Position numbers and translations under genes: made by a program. Shown piece after piece: positions 5,428-6,464 of a stretch of DNA of 6,464 nucleotides. The stretch is taken from positions 1-6,464 of the forward strand of contig CANGSN010000190.1 of assembly GCA_947455805.1 (NCBI GenBank). Direction: 5' to 3'. Under the pieces are notes generated by a model. The model was not told the origin of the DNA and made no database searches. It saw nothing but the letters and a program-made list of their open reading frames with translations. Every line of letters starts with the position of its first letter. Within the stretch, counting starts at the first letter, position 1. Origin of the DNA: Planctomycetota bacterium (GTDB taxonomy: Bacteria; Planctomycetota; UBA1135; UBA2386).

Positions 5428-6216
5428 TCAGTACGGCAGTGGCGTGATCGTCGACACCTGCAGCTGGAAGACGTCGACGACGTAGCCATCTTCGACAGTC
5501 GGGCCGACGGTCAGCGTGCCGGTCAGCAGCAGTGGCTCGAACGAGTAGTCCGTCGTCTGTCCGGCCGGCAGCACGCAGCGCACGATCTCGTGCAGGTCCG
5601 GTGGCGTGCCGTAGCAGCACGACCACAGCGACTGGACCAGCAGGAACTGCGTCATGCTCGTCACCTCGTCGATCGGCAGCATGAAGCCGACGAACGTCAC
5701 CGTCGTGCCGGCCAAAGCCTGCACGTCCTCCGGCATGCCGACGAGGCCGTTCGTGTAGTCCCAGTCCGACAGCCGTGCGAACGACATGGGCTGCGCCGGC
5801 AGCTTGCCGTCGGCGACCATCGCTGCGACCTTGCGTTCGGCGGCGAGCATCGCGTCGGCACCGCGCGCGGCAGCGAGGTCGGCGGGGTCGGTGCCCTTCG
5901 GGTGATTCTCCTTCGGCGCAGGCTTCACCGGCGCCGCGCTGGCGATCGGCTGTGGGTTCGTCGTCGGCGTTGGCGGCGTCGGCGCCGCCGCGGGCGTCTG
6001 GCCGCGGGCGCACCAAGCGACCGCGACGACGATGCCGGCTGCGGCAACGGCGACCAGCGGGCGCAGCAGGCGCATGCGCGGCCTTGTTCTGGCGGCACCG
6101 GCGAGTGCACTCGCCACGCGTTCGCGGCAATCGGCGGGCGCGTCGCGGCCGCCGAGTTCCGCCAGCATCAGCTCGAGATGGCGATCCTGGACCGCCTCCG
6201 TGGGATTCGGGTTCAT
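5428..6216 (-). CDS. Membrane-anchored DUF3299 protein with anti-sigma-like N-terminus
   Basis: Predicted 262 residues in four parts. Residues 1-50 are cytoplasmic, with DRHLELMLAELGGRDAPADCRERVASAL, the kind of short helix pair found at the start of Planctomycetes proteins encoded next to ECF sigma factors; it is not a classic zf-HC2 zinc motif. A single membrane helix lies at about 52-69 (PLVAVAAAGIVVAVAWC). A Pro/Ala-rich linker covers about 74-105. A C-terminal domain at about 146-255 fits DUF3299, with TVTFVGFMLPIDE (172-184), FLLVQSLWSCCYG (191-203), TPPDLHEIV (204-212) and a closing strand VVDVFQLQV. It should lie outside the inner membrane; its function is unknown. The start at 6216 has GGAGGAG 5 nt upstream and overlaps the ECF stop as ATGA. 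That coupling suggests it senses or controls the ECF factor, which is an inference. Confidence 0.87.
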   Translation of the reverse strand: MNPNPTEAVQDRHLELMLAELGGRDAPADCRERVASALAGAARTRPRMRLLRPLVAVAAAGIVVAVAWCARGQTPAAAPTPPTPTTNPQPIASAAPVKPAPKENHPKGTDPADLAAARGADAMLAAERKVAAMVADGKLPAQPMSFARLSDWDYTNGLVGMPEDVQALAGTTVTFVGFMLPIDEVTSMTQFLLVQSLWSCCYGTPPDLHEIVRCVLPAGQTTDYSFEPLLLTGTLTVGPTVEDGYVVDVFQLQVSTITPLPY

Positions 6217-6464
6217 CGGTTCTCCTCCGTGCGACGACGACGTTCGATGCAGTCGCGCAGCAGTTCGCGCGCGCGCTGCAACAGCGACTTGGTGCCTTCG
6301 TCGCCGAGCCCGAGCCGCGCCGCGGTGTCGCGCCGCGAGAGGCCGTCGACGTGATGCCACTGCACGGCTTGACGCGCGCGTTCGGGCAGCCGCTCCAGGC
6401 AGCCGCGCAGGGCGTCGAGCTGGTGGTCGGCGAACGCGTCCTCGCGCGCGACCGCCAGTTGGTC
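6213..6464 (-). CDS. ECF-type RNA polymerase sigma factor, C-terminal part, runs off the right edge
   Basis: The last 83 residues are visible; the start and region 2 are outside the window. The reading is LDALRGCLERLPERARQAVQ (visible 16-35), then the helix-turn-helix DGLSRRDTAARLGLGDEGTKSLLQRARELLRDCIERR (40-76), the standard sigma region 4 that reads the -35 element. The ending in KSLLQRAR-x-LLR-x-CIER is typical of ECF factors that are abundant in Planctomycetes. The tail RRRRTEENR is short, so there is no C-terminal extension. The stop TGA overlaps the DUF3299 start (ATGA), the arrangement usual for a sigma/anti-sigma pair. Which ECF subgroup it belongs to cannot be decided without region 2. 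Confidence 0.9.
   Translation of the reverse strand, partial: DQLAVAREDAFADHQLDALRGCLERLPERARQAVQWHHVDGLSRRDTAARLGLGDEGTKSLLQRARELLRDCIERRRRTEENR
6222..6228 (-). promoter_or_regulatory. Ribosome binding site of the DUF3299 gene
   Basis: GGAGGAG within the last codons of the ECF sigma gene, 5 nt before the ATG at 6216. It supports this start and translational coupling through the ATGA overlap. Confidence 0.7.

Noticed and set aside
4202..5485. Plus-strand open frame (427 codons) opposite fliA
   Set aside because: FliA on the other strand is unambiguous; the plus product has no recognisable domain.
5066..6130. Apparent N-terminal extension of the FliA frame to about 600 codons
   Set aside because: The extra part is in a different frame of the small membrane protein and DUF3299 genes, is Arg-rich and domain-free; FliA has normal length from 5065.
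6217..6360. Upstream extension of the DUF3299 frame to an ATG at 6360
   Set aside because: It overlaps ECF region 4 in another frame and is Arg/Ala-rich; GGAGGAG before the ATG at 6216 supports the shorter start.

Overview
This is a very GC-rich bacterial window in which every convincing gene is read from the minus strand. The right-hand end of the given sequence is therefore upstream and the left-hand end downstream. Nine CDSs or partial CDSs cover almost all of it. The most likely source is a Planctomycetota-type bacterium: an ECF sigma factor is paired with a membrane-anchored DUF3299 protein that carries a short anti-sigma-like N-terminus, and there is a FliA-type sigma factor and a Uma2-family nuclease. 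The phylum is inferred from gene style, not proven.

In transcription order, the right edge (6464 to 5428) holds the C-terminal part of an ECF sigma factor. Its stop overlaps, as ATGA, the start of a one-pass membrane protein with a periplasmic DUF3299 domain. A gap of about 100 nt with two inverted repeats follows (5323-5427).

Next is a compact six-gene string (5322 to 2675): a small two-helix membrane protein, a FliA/sigma-28 factor, an 80-residue unknown protein, a 73-residue cysteine-containing unknown protein, a coiled-coil lipoprotein, and a second lipoprotein that resembles CsgG/FlgO-type proteins. Junctions are a GTGA overlap, gaps of 4, 22 and 2 nt, and a TGATG overlap, so the six are probably co-transcribed and partly translationally coupled. 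A flagellum- or envelope-related job is plausible because of FliA, but no structural flagellar gene is visible here.

After a 146-nt gap with a candidate hairpin come a membrane-anchored TPR-like protein (GTG start) and, 13 nt later, an Old Yellow Enzyme-family flavin oxidoreductase with an enlarged internal insertion. At the left edge, after 97 nt, is the N-terminal part of a Uma2-family (DUF820) protein. It runs off the window and has a strong Shine-Dalgarno.

I saw no tRNA, rRNA, CRISPR array, insertion sequence or integrase. Long open frames on the plus strand are antisense shadows typical of GC-rich DNA. The parts most worth a second look are the FliA-centred string with its tandem lipoproteins and the ECF/DUF3299 pair.
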